Notes under the pieces: generated by a model | The model's input: only the letters and a program-made list of their open reading frames with translations | Databases searched by the model: none | Told to the model about the DNA's origin: nothing | Shown: positions 16,244 to 25,258 of the stretch, in pieces | How the letters are laid out: each line of letters starts with the position of its first letter | How positions within the stretch are numbered: position 1 is the stretch's first letter | Position numbers and translations under genes: made by a program | From: JANRLL01 sp033762715 | GTDB taxonomy: Bacteria > Pseudomonadota > Alphaproteobacteria > Rickettsiales > SXRF01 | Assembly (NCBI GenBank): GCA_033762715.1 | Contig: JANRLL010000001.1 | Span: forward strand, 62,001 to 126,000 | DNA: 64,000 nt | Direction: 5' to 3'

Positions 16244-16493
16244 TCATTTGTATACTTTGTAAACCCATAGCTATTAGTAGCTAGTCGCCAATTATGGTTT
16301 TCCTTATGTATCTTCGCAAGAGATAGACGACCACAGCAAGGGCGAGCAAGAAATAATGATCTTCGATACCGCCAGTCGTAGTAATGGCAACAACGGTCTA
16401 TCAAACCTTAGTAATTATATCAAAAATCTAATTAAATCATATTGTTGGTAATAAATATGGCGCTAATGGGGCATTTATTTTAGAAGCGGCGCA

Positions 16494-17783
16494 CTATTCC
16501 AAAAATTCTTCGATATCAGGAATGCGCGTAAAAGCGATTTTAGTTCCTGAAAAACTTTTGCCTTGGGAAGGTAGCATTCCTACTAGCACGGAATCACGGC
16601 CGAATCGGTGATTGATTTTGTCTAGCGCATACGACATTTTCTCGAATTTAGCGCGTTTTTTGAGATCAGTACCGGGAAGTTCGCTAAATAATTCTGGCTG
16701 TAAATTATCGACTGGTACCAAGCCGTGGAGCACGACGGATACTTTCTTGATTCGTGCGCCGTGTGTTTCTCGCATGATATTTGTCCAAGCAGTATCCAGC
16801 AAATGTAGGAAGGTCATGGTATCCTGTGCGCGGTAGCAGCTCTCAACATCCTCCACGCGCGGCCCGTTTTCGACGCGGGCCGAAAGAGAAAAGGTCGAGG
16901 CATAATAGCCCATGCGTCGGAGGCGACTGGCGGTTTTCAGGGTGAGGCGGCGAGCGACATATTTGGCGCGTTGTGGGTCGCGTAATTCCGGTGCCATGAC
17001 GTGGCTATGGCCGATAGTAGTTTTAGTGGCTTCCTCGTCAGGCAATTCTACGCCACGAAGCAGATACCACATTTTTTGGCCCCATACACTGCCCCATACA
17101 GTTCGCATACGCGATGCATCGAGTGACATCAGAGTCTCTATATCGTAGATACCAAACCGCCAAAGGCGCTTCTCCATATTATAGCCAATACCCGGTAAAT
17201 CACGTAACTTGAGTGGTAGAAGTTTTTCCTTTGCGCTCTCTGCAGTGAGAATAGTGAAACCATCAGGTTTCTTGAGATCAGTTGCCACTTTTGCTAGATA
17301 TCGATTCGGCGCGACACCTATGGAGCATTTCACATATTCACCGATATTTTTGGCAAGACCCGCTTTGATGCAAGCGGCAATTTTCCGTATGCATTCTTCG
17401 GAGGTTTCGTTATCCATCAAGTGGCATGCCACCTCATCGATTGAACATACAGCGGTTACGGGAATATGACGGTCTACTTCTTCTAATATGCGATGGTGAA
17501 ATTCGACATATTTTTCATGTTGGGCAAGCACGCATATGATGTCCGGACACATTTTCTTTGCTTCATAAATTGGAGTGCCGGTGCGAATGCCAAACGCTTT
17601 GGCTTCATAACTTGCGGCAATCGCGCAGGTGGCATCCGTCTCGACCGGTACGACGGCGATAGGACGGCCACGTAGCTCGGGCCTTAGCTGCTGCTCCACG
17701 CTAGCGAAATAGCTGTTAAAATCGACATACAGCCAGCGTAATTCTGAAATAACGGGGAGAGCATATTCGGATATGATGCTCAT
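16494..17783 (-). CDS. Y-family (lesion-bypass) DNA polymerase
   Basis: 429 residues. The palm motifs are YVDFNSYFASVEQ near residue 19 (first catalytic Asp) and CSIDEVACH near 113 (Asp/Glu pair; usually YSIDEA). KCSIGVAPNRYLAKVATDLKKPDG and the HhH segment LRDLPGIGYNMEKRLWRFGI follow, then a little-finger domain. It is closer to DinB/UmuC-like enzymes than to ImuB, because the catalytic acids are kept. There is no clear clamp-binding QxxLF at the C-terminus. It is transcribed alone; I found no UmuD or LexA-box nearby. It inserts nucleotides opposite damaged bases. Confidence 0.9.
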   Translation of the reverse strand: MSIISEYALPVISELRWLYVDFNSYFASVEQQLRPELRGRPIAVVPVETDATCAIAASYEAKAFGIRTGTPIYEAKKMCPDIICVLAQHEKYVEFHHRILEEVDRHIPVTAVCSIDEVACHLMDNETSEECIRKIAACIKAGLAKNIGEYVKCSIGVAPNRYLAKVATDLKKPDGFTILTAESAKEKLLPLKLRDLPGIGYNMEKRLWRFGIYDIETLMSLDASRMRTVWGSVWGQKMWYLLRGVELPDEEATKTTIGHSHVMAPELRDPQRAKYVARRLTLKTASRLRRMGYYASTFSLSARVENGPRVEDVESCYRAQDTMTFLHLLDTAWTNIMRETHGARIKKVSVVLHGLVPVDNLQPELFSELPGTDLKKRAKFEKMSYALDKINHRFGRDSVLVGMLPSQGKSFSGTKIAFTRIPDIEEFLE

Positions 17784-17955
17784 CGAATGATGATACTTGT
17801 TAGCGCTTCTACTTGTCTAGAAAAGCTTCATCGTCAGTTCATATGTTTTCGTACAGTATTGGCTTTTAAGGTTATTAAGTGCACTCATTAGTGCCCCATA
17901 GAGAATAAATAAGGGTATAAATTGCCAAGAATAGCTAATAAGTTATTGAAAAATA

Positions 17956-18031
17956 TGGTGCCGCTTGTCGGACTCGAACCAACGACCTACGGTTTACAAA
18001 ACCGTTGCTCTACCAACTGAGCTAAAGCGGC
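17956..18031 (-). tRNA. tRNA-Thr (anticodon UGU)
   Basis: On the minus strand a full cloverleaf of 76 nt is seen. The acceptor stem GCCGCTT/AAGCGGC has discriminator A and encoded CCA. D-arm GCTC...GAGC, anticodon stem ACGGT/ACCGT with loop TTTGTAA, and TpsiC arm GTTGG/TTCGAGT/CCGAC region follow. The anticodon TGT reads ACA/ACG-type Thr codons. Confidence 0.96.
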
Positions 18032-18083
18032 ACTAACCATCGGTTAAGCGATGGGGTGGCAATAATCAACATATTTATTGGGA

Positions 18084-19523
18084 TTAGTCTAGGCCGTATT
18101 CGCCTTCATTGAGCCAAGCGCGGTGATTGGCAGGCTTACCGAAATAGAATCCTTGCAGGTAATCGGCACCCATTTCCATCAAGATTTTAGCGGTTTCGCC
18201 ATTTTCGACAAACTCAGCCACCGTTTTAAGGCCGAAGGCTTGCGAGAAATCCAGCAGCGTTTTTACAAAGAACTGGTTATCGGCGCTATTGGGGAGGTCT
18301 TTGATAAAGATACCGTCGATTTTCACCATATCGACCGACAGGGCCTTTAATTGACGAAACGAGGTATAACCCGAGCCAAAGTCATCCAGCGCCACTTGGC
18401 AACCCATCGATTGCAGGCTGGCTACGAAAAATGCAGTACGGCGCAAGTCGCGATGCACCGCCGTTTCGGTCAGCTCAACAATGAGCCGTGGGGCGATAAT
18501 AGGGGTTTCTTTGAGCAAGATCGTGAGCTGATCGAGCCAAATATCATTTTCAGTCGTCATATTGGAGACGTTAAAGGCGATCACCACATTCGGATCATGG
18601 CGCAGTTCTTCAATCACCATTTCCATCACCATGGTATCAATCGTATCAATCAAGCCCATCTTTTCGGCGACCGGAATCAACGGACCGGCTGAGCTGATTT
18701 TACCGTTCGGACTAACTAGGCGCAGTAAAGCCTCGTAATGACCAATCTTTCCGGTTTTACTTTCGACCACGGGTTGGTAGGCCAGTCGCAGGCGTTTTTC
18801 TTTGAAGGCTTTAAACAGGTAGTTGGCAAGGCCCATGCTTTGACGATTTTGATCGGCCTCGCGGCAGGTCATTTCATAGGTGCGGTGCGGTGCGGTTACC
18901 GTGCTGTTGATGGCGACATATACTTTATCGAGCGCATCACAGGCGCTAGCGGTTTCGGTTGGGAATACGATGCTGCCAATCACGCCGATGACATAGAGCG
19001 CGGCGGTGGCATAATTATCGCGGCCAAAATTTTGAATGACGTTATAGAGTCTATAGGCAATATTTTGTACATCTTCTGCATGCGCGTTGGCCAGAATAAT
19101 ACCGAACTGATCGCGTTGCAGGCGTTGAACAGTGTCATGCTCGCTTAATACGTCTTGCATCATTTTCATCAAATCGTGCATGACGATTTCAGAGGTATCG
19201 TGGCCGGAGGCGCTTATAATCATCGAGAGGTTGGTGATCGACACCAGCATCAAAGCGCCAGAGGTATGCTCTTTGATCGTATGTTGGATAGTGGTTTCGA
19301 GTACCTCTAGAAAGTCATTTGGATAAAAATCGCTACCCGGATAGCGTGGAATTTCGCGCAACAGCTCATCGCCCTGGAGCGGCAGATCGGACGTGTTATC
19401 TGCAGTGGAATCCATGGCTGATCGCTCCGAATACGAATCATCGTGAAATAACATTAGTCTGTTTTTATCCTCATGCGGGCAGGAAGCCCCTATTACAGTG
19501 CTATTCTTCAGTATGTCAGACAT
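18084..19523 (-). CDS. GGDEF-EAL protein with degenerate GGDEF and intact EAL domain
   Basis: 479 residues, no membrane segment. Residues ~65-215 match a GGDEF fold, but the active-site signature is replaced by QRDQF, so diguanylate cyclase activity is unlikely. Residues ~225-475 are a complete EAL domain: YEALLRL, FNVSNMT, VELTETA, ALDDFGSGYTS, VKIDG, VAEFVEN and LQGFYFGKP. It should hydrolyse c-di-GMP to pGpG, with the GGDEF part possibly binding GTP as an activator. It is transcribed alone; a 13-base palindrome lies about 80 bases upstream. Confidence 0.92.
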   Translation of the reverse strand: MSDILKNSTVIGASCPHEDKNRLMLFHDDSYSERSAMDSTADNTSDLPLQGDELLREIPRYPGSDFYPNDFLEVLETTIQHTIKEHTSGALMLVSITNLSMIISASGHDTSEIVMHDLMKMMQDVLSEHDTVQRLQRDQFGIILANAHAEDVQNIAYRLYNVIQNFGRDNYATAALYVIGVIGSIVFPTETASACDALDKVYVAINSTVTAPHRTYEMTCREADQNRQSMGLANYLFKAFKEKRLRLAYQPVVESKTGKIGHYEALLRLVSPNGKISSAGPLIPVAEKMGLIDTIDTMVMEMVIEELRHDPNVVIAFNVSNMTTENDIWLDQLTILLKETPIIAPRLIVELTETAVHRDLRRTAFFVASLQSMGCQVALDDFGSGYTSFRQLKALSVDMVKIDGIFIKDLPNSADNQFFVKTLLDFSQAFGLKTVAEFVENGETAKILMEMGADYLQGFYFGKPANHRAWLNEGEYGLD

Positions 19524-19598
19524 AGGTAAATATTTATTAAAATTACTCCTAAAATTTTACTAAAATACTTATAAAATAGTGAGGTGTTTTTATAGCCC

Positions 19599-19611
19599 GT
19601 TTACTGTAAAC
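19599..19611. promoter_or_regulatory. 13-base palindrome upstream of the GGDEF-EAL gene
   Basis: GTTTAC-T-GTAAAC is a perfect 6-1-6 palindrome. It lies between ubiA and the GGDEF-EAL gene, 76-88 bases before the latter's start, and is operator-like. No regulator can be named. Confidence 0.35.
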
Positions 19612-19620
19612 AAGTCTGTT

Positions 19621-20472
19621 TTATAAGGATTTAAGGCTTAATAAGCAGCTAATCCATAGCATAAGGCCCAATCCTGCATTGGAAAAAAAGATGCGCCGGC
19701 AGGAAATTGGGTCATTAAGCTGCACCGTTATAATCTGCCATATTGCATGGGTAAGAAAGAAGCCAATAAACCCTATTGCCGCCCAATAATGACCTGTTAT
19801 CAGGAAGCATAAGCCCCAAGATATTGCCGCAAAACTATAGAATAGCGTGAGGGCAGGTTTGGTTTTTGCTCCTAAACGTAAAGCGGTAGATTTAATGCCT
19901 ACACGCGCGTCATCGAGTTTATCTTGATGCGCATAGATGGTGTCATAGCCGAGTGTCCAAAAAATGGCACCGATATATAGTAAGACAGCCGGAAGCTCAA
20001 CCGTGCTGCGCACGGCAACCCATCCCATCAAGGCGCCCCAATTAAACGTGAGCCCTAGAAAAAATTGTGGCCACCAGCTGATGCGCTTCATCCACGGATA
20101 GATGGCAACGGGAATCAGTGATAGCGCCGCCCATAGCAGTACGTGCGGGCCCATATAGATAGAAATAGGCAGCGCCAATGCCAGCAACATAATTAGCAGT
20201 ACGATAGCTTGCGTGAGAGATAATTCACCGCTGGCAAGTGGTCGTGTTTGCGTGCGTGCGACTTGGCGATCGAGTTTGCGATCGGCAATGTCGTTGATGA
20301 TGCAGCCGGCCGAGCGCATTAACACAGCGCCTATGGCAAATAATAGTAGCAACACAAAGGAGGGGGCGCCATTAGATGCCAGCGTCACCGACCACCAGCA
20401 CGGCCACAGTAAAAGCCATATACCAACCGGCTGGTGTAGGCGCATCAGGCGAAGATAAGGTGAAAGGGTCAT
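19621..20472 (-). CDS. ubiA: 4-hydroxybenzoate polyprenyltransferase
   Basis: 283 residues, integral membrane protein with about eight to nine helices. The first Asp-rich motif is NDIADRKLDRQVARTQTRPLA (residues ~60-80), and the second is DKLDDARVGIKSTALRLG near 187. Both bind Mg-diphosphate in the UbiA family. It prenylates 4-hydroxybenzoate, the committed step of ubiquinone synthesis in the inner membrane. The gene is divergent from rsmE with only 41 bases between starts. A UbiK-like gene at 46.7 kb belongs to the same pathway. Confidence 0.93.
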   Translation of the reverse strand: MTLSPYLRLMRLHQPVGIWLLLWPCWWSVTLASNGAPSFVLLLLFAIGAVLMRSAGCIINDIADRKLDRQVARTQTRPLASGELSLTQAIVLLIMLLALALPISIYMGPHVLLWAALSLIPVAIYPWMKRISWWPQFFLGLTFNWGALMGWVAVRSTVELPAVLLYIGAIFWTLGYDTIYAHQDKLDDARVGIKSTALRLGAKTKPALTLFYSFAAISWGLCFLITGHYWAAIGFIGFFLTHAIWQIITVQLNDPISCRRIFFSNAGLGLMLWISCLLSLKSL

Positions 20473-20513
20473 GCCTATTTACATTTATTTAGTAAAGCTC
20501 TAGCGTTTATTGC

Positions 20514-21284
20514 ATGACGAAGCAAATAAAACGCGCGCCCATTAAAATCCGTCTATATGTGCCCGAGCCTTATGCTCAGGGTGCCGTCGTGTCATTAAAC
20601 GAAAACCAATCGCATTATCTGATGCATGTGATGCGTGTGCAGCTGGGTGATACCATTGCGATTTTTAATGGCGAAGATGGGCTATGGGCCGCATCGGTAT
20701 CGGCACTACACAAGAAACATACGCAACTGCAATTAGACGCGCCCTTATTGCCGCAAGCAAACAGTCCTGATGTGTGGCTGGCCTATGCGCCTATTAAAAG
20801 CAAAACGGAATTGGTGGCAGAAAAAGCAGTTGAGTTGGGTGTGGCGCAGCTGCATGTGGTCTATACGCGGCATGTAGTGGTAAAGGCGATCAATGAAGAT
20901 AAATTGCGGGCGCATGTCATTGAAGCGTGCGAACAATGCGAACGCTTAGACGTGCCGCCCATCATCGAACATAAAGATCTCGGTTGGTTGCTGGGCCAAT
21001 GGCCAAAAGATCGCCTGTTGCTCTATGCCGATGAATCAGGTGGTGGGGTTGTATTGAAGGAATTACTCCCTACATTACCAGGCGGATCGTATGGCGTACT
21101 GATCGGGCCTGAAGGTGGTTTTTCAGCCGATGAGCGTCAATTATTGAAAGGCCAGCCGTTCGTGAAACCGTTCTCTTTAGGGCCACGCGTATTGCGCGCC
21201 GACACGGCAGCGATTGCGGCGCTGGCCTGTATCCAAGCTTGGTGTGGTGATTGGCATATACCGTCTGCATTTGAAGCGACCTAA
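20514..21284 (+). CDS. rsmE: 16S rRNA (uracil-1498-N3)-methyltransferase
   Basis: 256 residues, SPOUT-class methyltransferase with N-terminal PUA-like part (SHYLMHVMRVQLGDTIAIFNGEDG). The trefoil-knot SAM site is IGPEGGFSADE and SLGPRVLRADTAAIAALA near the C-terminus. It methylates U1498 of 16S rRNA in the 30S subunit. gshA begins two bases after its stop, an rsmE-gshA pairing that recurs in alphaproteobacteria. Confidence 0.93.
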   Translation: MTKQIKRAPIKIRLYVPEPYAQGAVVSLNENQSHYLMHVMRVQLGDTIAIFNGEDGLWAASVSALHKKHTQLQLDAPLLPQANSPDVWLAYAPIKSKTELVAEKAVELGVAQLHVVYTRHVVVKAINEDKLRAHVIEACEQCERLDVPPIIEHKDLGWLLGQWPKDRLLLYADESGGGVVLKELLPTLPGGSYGVLIGPEGGFSADERQLLKGQPFVKPFSLGPRVLRADTAAIAALACIQAWCGDWHIPSAFEAT

Positions 21285-21285
21285 T

Positions 21286-22542
21286 ATGCAAGATATTCTC
21301 GAGACACTTAAAACACTCAACAACATGCGTCGTGATGACATTGAGCAATGGCTTGTCAAGCAACGCAAGATCGCACGGCCTTTTGTCACCAGCTCGGTTG
21401 ATTTACGCCATTCAGGAATGCGCTTGGCGCCGGTGGATACCAACGTATATCCTGCCGGATTTAATAATTTGTCGCCATCGGGGCGTCTGCGCGCAGCACG
21501 ATTTTTTGCTGAATATTTTGAAGAGCGTTTTCCGCACGCGAAGCGGCTGCTTATCATACCGGAGAATCACACGCGCAATATGGGTTATCTCGAAAACCTT
21601 GCGGTGCTCATGTCGTTGATTGAGAAATTTGGTATCGAGGTGGAGTTGGGGTCGCTTGCGGCAGAAGCTGGTCAGCCGATTGAGCTCGATACGCTGTCTG
21701 GGCGGCATTTAACGGAAAAACCTATTACACGCAAAGCCAATCGTCTGGTGTTAGAGGATGGTTTCGATGCGGATGTGATTTTGCTCAATAACGATCTGAC
21801 CTCAGGTAAACCTGAGCTGCTGAGCGATTTGTCGCAGCCGATCATTCCGCCTACCTGCATGGGGTGGTGGCAGCGGCGCAAAAGCGTACATTTTGAGGCG
21901 TATCGTGGATTAATTGAAAATTTCTGCAAGCAATTTGATATGGATCCTTGGTGGTTTGCCGCTGATTTTCATCGCTGCGGTTTGGTGGATTTTAAAGAAA
22001 GTGCGGGTTTGGATCTCATTGCAAAAGCTGTCGATAAAATTCTCATCCGTGCACAGCAAAAGCATGAGGAGTATGGCATTCAAGAAGCGCCTTATGTGTT
22101 TATCAAAGCCGAAAGCGGAACCTACGGTATGGGTATTATGACGGCGCATTCAGCCGATGATGTGCTGCAGCTCAATAAGAAAACGCGCAATAAAATGAAT
22201 ACCGTAAAAGAAGGCGCGCAAGTGAGTGAGGTCATCATTCAAGAAGGTATCGCAACCATTGACCGCATTGATGGAAAGCCGGCTGAACCTATGATTTATA
22301 TGGTTGACGGTATACCGGTTGGCGGCATGTTCCGTGTCAATGGCGAGCGCGATGCGCAGAATAATTTAAATGCCGCCGGCATGGAATTTAAAGGCATGTG
22401 CGACGAAACGGAAGACCCGTGCGGCGAATATCGCCATATCACGGATTGTCATTTCCGCTCGTTTGGCACCATTGCAGCCATTGCGGCATTAGCCGCGGCG
22501 CGTGAAGATTATAATGTGGGTAAAGACGGCGCCGGTATTTAG
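21286..22542 (+). CDS. gshA: Glutamate-cysteine ligase, proteobacterial (Thiobacillus-type) GshA
   Basis: 418 residues from the ATG at 21286. Extra upstream codons would overlap rsmE. The sequence (LRHSGMRLAPVDTNVYPAGFNNLS, IPENHTRNMGYLENL, FIKAESGTYGMGIMT, DGIPVGGMFRVN) is characteristic of the TIGR02049 glutamate-cysteine ligase rather than the E. coli or plant-like GshA. It makes gamma-glutamylcysteine for glutathione, drawing ATP through a grasp-like fold. It converges with the M16 peptidase gene with no gap between stops. Confidence 0.88.
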   Translation: MQDILETLKTLNNMRRDDIEQWLVKQRKIARPFVTSSVDLRHSGMRLAPVDTNVYPAGFNNLSPSGRLRAARFFAEYFEERFPHAKRLLIIPENHTRNMGYLENLAVLMSLIEKFGIEVELGSLAAEAGQPIELDTLSGRHLTEKPITRKANRLVLEDGFDADVILLNNDLTSGKPELLSDLSQPIIPPTCMGWWQRRKSVHFEAYRGLIENFCKQFDMDPWWFAADFHRCGLVDFKESAGLDLIAKAVDKILIRAQQKHEEYGIQEAPYVFIKAESGTYGMGIMTAHSADDVLQLNKKTRNKMNTVKEGAQVSEVIIQEGIATIDRIDGKPAEPMIYMVDGIPVGGMFRVNGERDAQNNLNAAGMEFKGMCDETEDPCGEYRHITDCHFRSFGTIAAIAALAAAREDYNVGKDGAGI

Positions 22543-23802
22543 TTACGCGCTGAGTTTTTTTGCCAGCGTCTCATACGGCAAAACACCACTGACCGGACCT
22601 AAGGCGGCAATGGTCAATGTGCCTTCTAGTATTTGTTTACCTAAGTGCTTTATGTGATCCATGGTCACCGCATCAATGCGCTCAGCAATGTTATGCACAT
22701 CACGATATTCACCGTAGCGAATCAAATGGCGGCCAATCCACGATGCAATGGTTTGCGGATTTTCCCGCGCCATGAGCAGCTCTGCTTTTAACTGATTTTT
22801 CGCGCGCGTAATCTCATTGGGCAGAATTTCTTCTACCATTTGGTGCAGCTGGTCACACAGCACTGCCGAAAGCTCACCGCCTTTTTCCGCTGAGGTGGCT
22901 GCATAAATATTCATCAAACCGCAATCGTCATAAGCCGAGCCCATGGCATAGACGGTATAAGCCAAGCCACGTTTTTCACGCACTTCTTGAAAGAGTCGTG
23001 ACGACATACCGCCGCCTAGGATATTGGCATAGATTTGCAGCACCTGATAATCGGGCGAATGAATATTGACGGTAGGCAAACCCAATAGCAGATGCAATTG
23101 CTCCAAATCACTTTCGATGCGCACATCGCCGCCCTTATAGCGCGCAGCTTCTGGGGCTGGGCATTCTTTGCTTGGGGCAAAAGAGAAATAACGTTCGGCT
23201 AAGCCTACCAGCTGTTCATGGGTAATGTGACCTGCCGCAGACAGCACCATTTGTTTGGGCTGGTAATGGGTGTGCATGTAATCCACCAAATGATCGCGCG
23301 TATAAGAGGCAATGCGCTCTGGCGTGCTTAAGATAGAGCGGCCCATCGGTTGATCGGGGAACGCTTTCTCGTCAAAATAATCATTGATTAGATCATCGGG
23401 TGTATCGTGATGCATGGCGATTTCTTGGATGATGACATTTTGCTCACGCACTAGCTCTTCGGGTTCGAAGATGGAGTTTTGCAAAATATCGCCCAAGATG
23501 TCGGCTGCGACATTGGCATCGTTTTTAAGCACCTTGGCGTAATATACCGTGTTTTCCATCGAGGTATAGGCATTGAGTTGCCCGCCAATATTGTCAAACG
23601 CTTCAGCGATGTCGCGGGCGCTACGAGTTTTGGTGCCTTTAAAAGCCATATGCTCAAGTAAATGCGAAATACCGTTTTGCTCGGTATGCTCATGCCGTGC
23701 GCCAACACCAACCGTCACGGTAAGCGCTACGCTTTCGACGTTGGACATGGTTTCGCTTGCTACCCGCAGGCCATTATCCATTGTGGTCAATTGGTAAGTC
23801 AT
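22543..23802 (-). CDS. M16-family zinc peptidase (mitochondrial processing peptidase beta-like)
   Basis: 419 residues. The inverted zinc motif HLLEHMAFKGT (HxxEH) stands near residue 47 with the downstream Glu in VIIQEIAMHHDTPDD. The glycine-rich loop GGGMSSRLFQEVREKRGLAY is near residue 286. It is the single-chain alphaproteobacterial homologue related to MPP beta. There is no signal peptide, so it may be cytosolic or exported by another route. The gene sits at the end of surf1-M32-thrC-spermidine-like-M16; in many alphaproteobacteria M16 directly follows thrC. Confidence 0.93.
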   Translation of the reverse strand: MTYQLTTMDNGLRVASETMSNVESVALTVTVGVGARHEHTEQNGISHLLEHMAFKGTKTRSARDIAEAFDNIGGQLNAYTSMENTVYYAKVLKNDANVAADILGDILQNSIFEPEELVREQNVIIQEIAMHHDTPDDLINDYFDEKAFPDQPMGRSILSTPERIASYTRDHLVDYMHTHYQPKQMVLSAAGHITHEQLVGLAERYFSFAPSKECPAPEAARYKGGDVRIESDLEQLHLLLGLPTVNIHSPDYQVLQIYANILGGGMSSRLFQEVREKRGLAYTVYAMGSAYDDCGLMNIYAATSAEKGGELSAVLCDQLHQMVEEILPNEITRAKNQLKAELLMARENPQTIASWIGRHLIRYGEYRDVHNIAERIDAVTMDHIKHLGKQILEGTLTIAALGPVSGVLPYETLAKKLSA

Positions 23803-25251
23803 TTATCGATCCAAAGAGTAAGTGTTTTGGTTATCGGTATAAACAGCCGTATCACCCATGGTAAGCCTATTATAATAAATATATAATATATTTGCTGTTG
23901 GGTGCTTCTCTTTATGATTCTTTTCTAACCAAGGATCAAAAGGGGTGACGACTTGGCGTGAAAAATTAGGAAAGACACTAGCAAAGCTATTGTCATAACG
24001 AACTGAAAAATAATCATTAAATGTTGGACTTGCGATCATATTGGCAATGACCATACCATCTGGCTTTAGGCTGGTTTTAATCGCATCTAGAAACTCGCGG
24101 GTGGTACATTCCATAGGCACCGAATGCATATTGGTAAATACGTCAATAATCACCAGGTCGAATTTTTCCTGGTTGTTGCGCAAGAACGCGCGTGCCGATA
24201 AAGCTTCAAACCGCTTGTTGGCACTCAACTTTTGTTTAAGAAAATAATGTTCTGAAACCGGTTTTAAGTCCTTATCAATATCGACAAACAAATAGTGATT
24301 TTTCTTATCATTAAGTCCGATGGTGAAGCCGCCAGCACCCAATACCAGTATGTTTTTAGGCTCAGCAGCAAGCGGTATGGTATCTATGAAATTCGTTTCG
24401 ATATAGTTCACATAAGGAAAGCGATTGGCATTATTTTTTGCCAATTTAGATGAGCCCGAACGATTGACGAACATATAGAGATCGTCGCTATTAGGTGCAT
24501 GCGTTACCATCACCATATTATAGTTATTGTTAGAAACGATGTTCAGCTCGCGCATCGTAAAATTGTTATTAGCGGCAAGCGTTACGACAAAGAGTAAGGC
24601 GATCAAGAGCGGCTCATAGCGCATGTTGCGCCTGGTAAGCAGAAGTGCCAGCACGCCCAGCAAGCCCATGGTTACAATCACCGTGTTATGCACACCGATA
24701 AAGCTCATGAGGATAATGGTAGAAAACACCGAGCCCAGGAAAGAGCCGGTGGTAGAGCAAAAGAGCATGGTGCCGGTGATGCTGCTTAAATCCCGTTTAG
24801 AAAAATAATTAGAAATGAGCGGCACCGTTTGCCCTAATACATAAACCGGCCCTACTAGAAATAGGGCGCAGTAGAGCGAGACTTGCGCAATACGGTGGGT
24901 AATATCCAGAGCGCTCAGCACGCCAAATAATAATTCTAAAAACGGGTAGGATAACGCCATGGTAAGAAAGGCCATAGACAGCAACGCGTTACGTAGCAAG
25001 ATTCTGCGGATGCTAAGCGGTGGAAGGCCGCTTGCTTTGCGCTTTGCTGCCACTTTACGAAATTTTGCACCACCTACATGATAACCAAGGGCGAGCGGCA
25101 GCAAAACGGCGCTGATAATAATCGAGATGACTTCGGTGCCGCTGCCCGCAAAAGGAATAAGCTGGCGGATCGCAAGCAGCTCGCAGGCGAGCACGATATA
25201 GCCTTCAAGGAAGATAACCAGCAGCAGCAAATTATTCTTATTGATGTTCAT
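23803..25251 (-). CDS. Membrane protein with C-terminal spermidine-synthase-like (Rossmann methyltransferase fold) domain
   Basis: 482 residues. Residues 1-230 hold about seven to eight transmembrane helices, starting with LLLLVIFLEGYIVLACELLAIR, the typical N-terminus of the fused spermidine-synthase family. Residues ~290-450 form an SAM/dcSAM-type Rossmann domain (ILVLGAGGFTIGL, YLFVDIDKDL, FDLVIIDVFTNMHSVPMECTTREFL). Known polyamine synthases have D and (Y/H)D pairs at the substrate site; here DVFTN is present but the pattern is loose, so aminopropyl transfer is uncertain. It lies between thrC and M16 in an otherwise conserved block, abutting M16 without a gap. Confidence 0.82.
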   Translation of the reverse strand: MNINKNNLLLLVIFLEGYIVLACELLAIRQLIPFAGSGTEVISIIISAVLLPLALGYHVGGAKFRKVAAKRKASGLPPLSIRRILLRNALLSMAFLTMALSYPFLELLFGVLSALDITHRIAQVSLYCALFLVGPVYVLGQTVPLISNYFSKRDLSSITGTMLFCSTTGSFLGSVFSTIILMSFIGVHNTVIVTMGLLGVLALLLTRRNMRYEPLLIALLFVVTLAANNNFTMRELNIVSNNNYNMVMVTHAPNSDDLYMFVNRSGSSKLAKNNANRFPYVNYIETNFIDTIPLAAEPKNILVLGAGGFTIGLNDKKNHYLFVDIDKDLKPVSEHYFLKQKLSANKRFEALSARAFLRNNQEKFDLVIIDVFTNMHSVPMECTTREFLDAIKTSLKPDGMVIANMIASPTFNDYFSVRYDNSFASVFPNFSRQVVTPFDPWLEKNHKEKHPTANILYIYYNRLTMGDTAVYTDNQNTYSLDR

Positions 25252-25258
25252 GCCGTGC

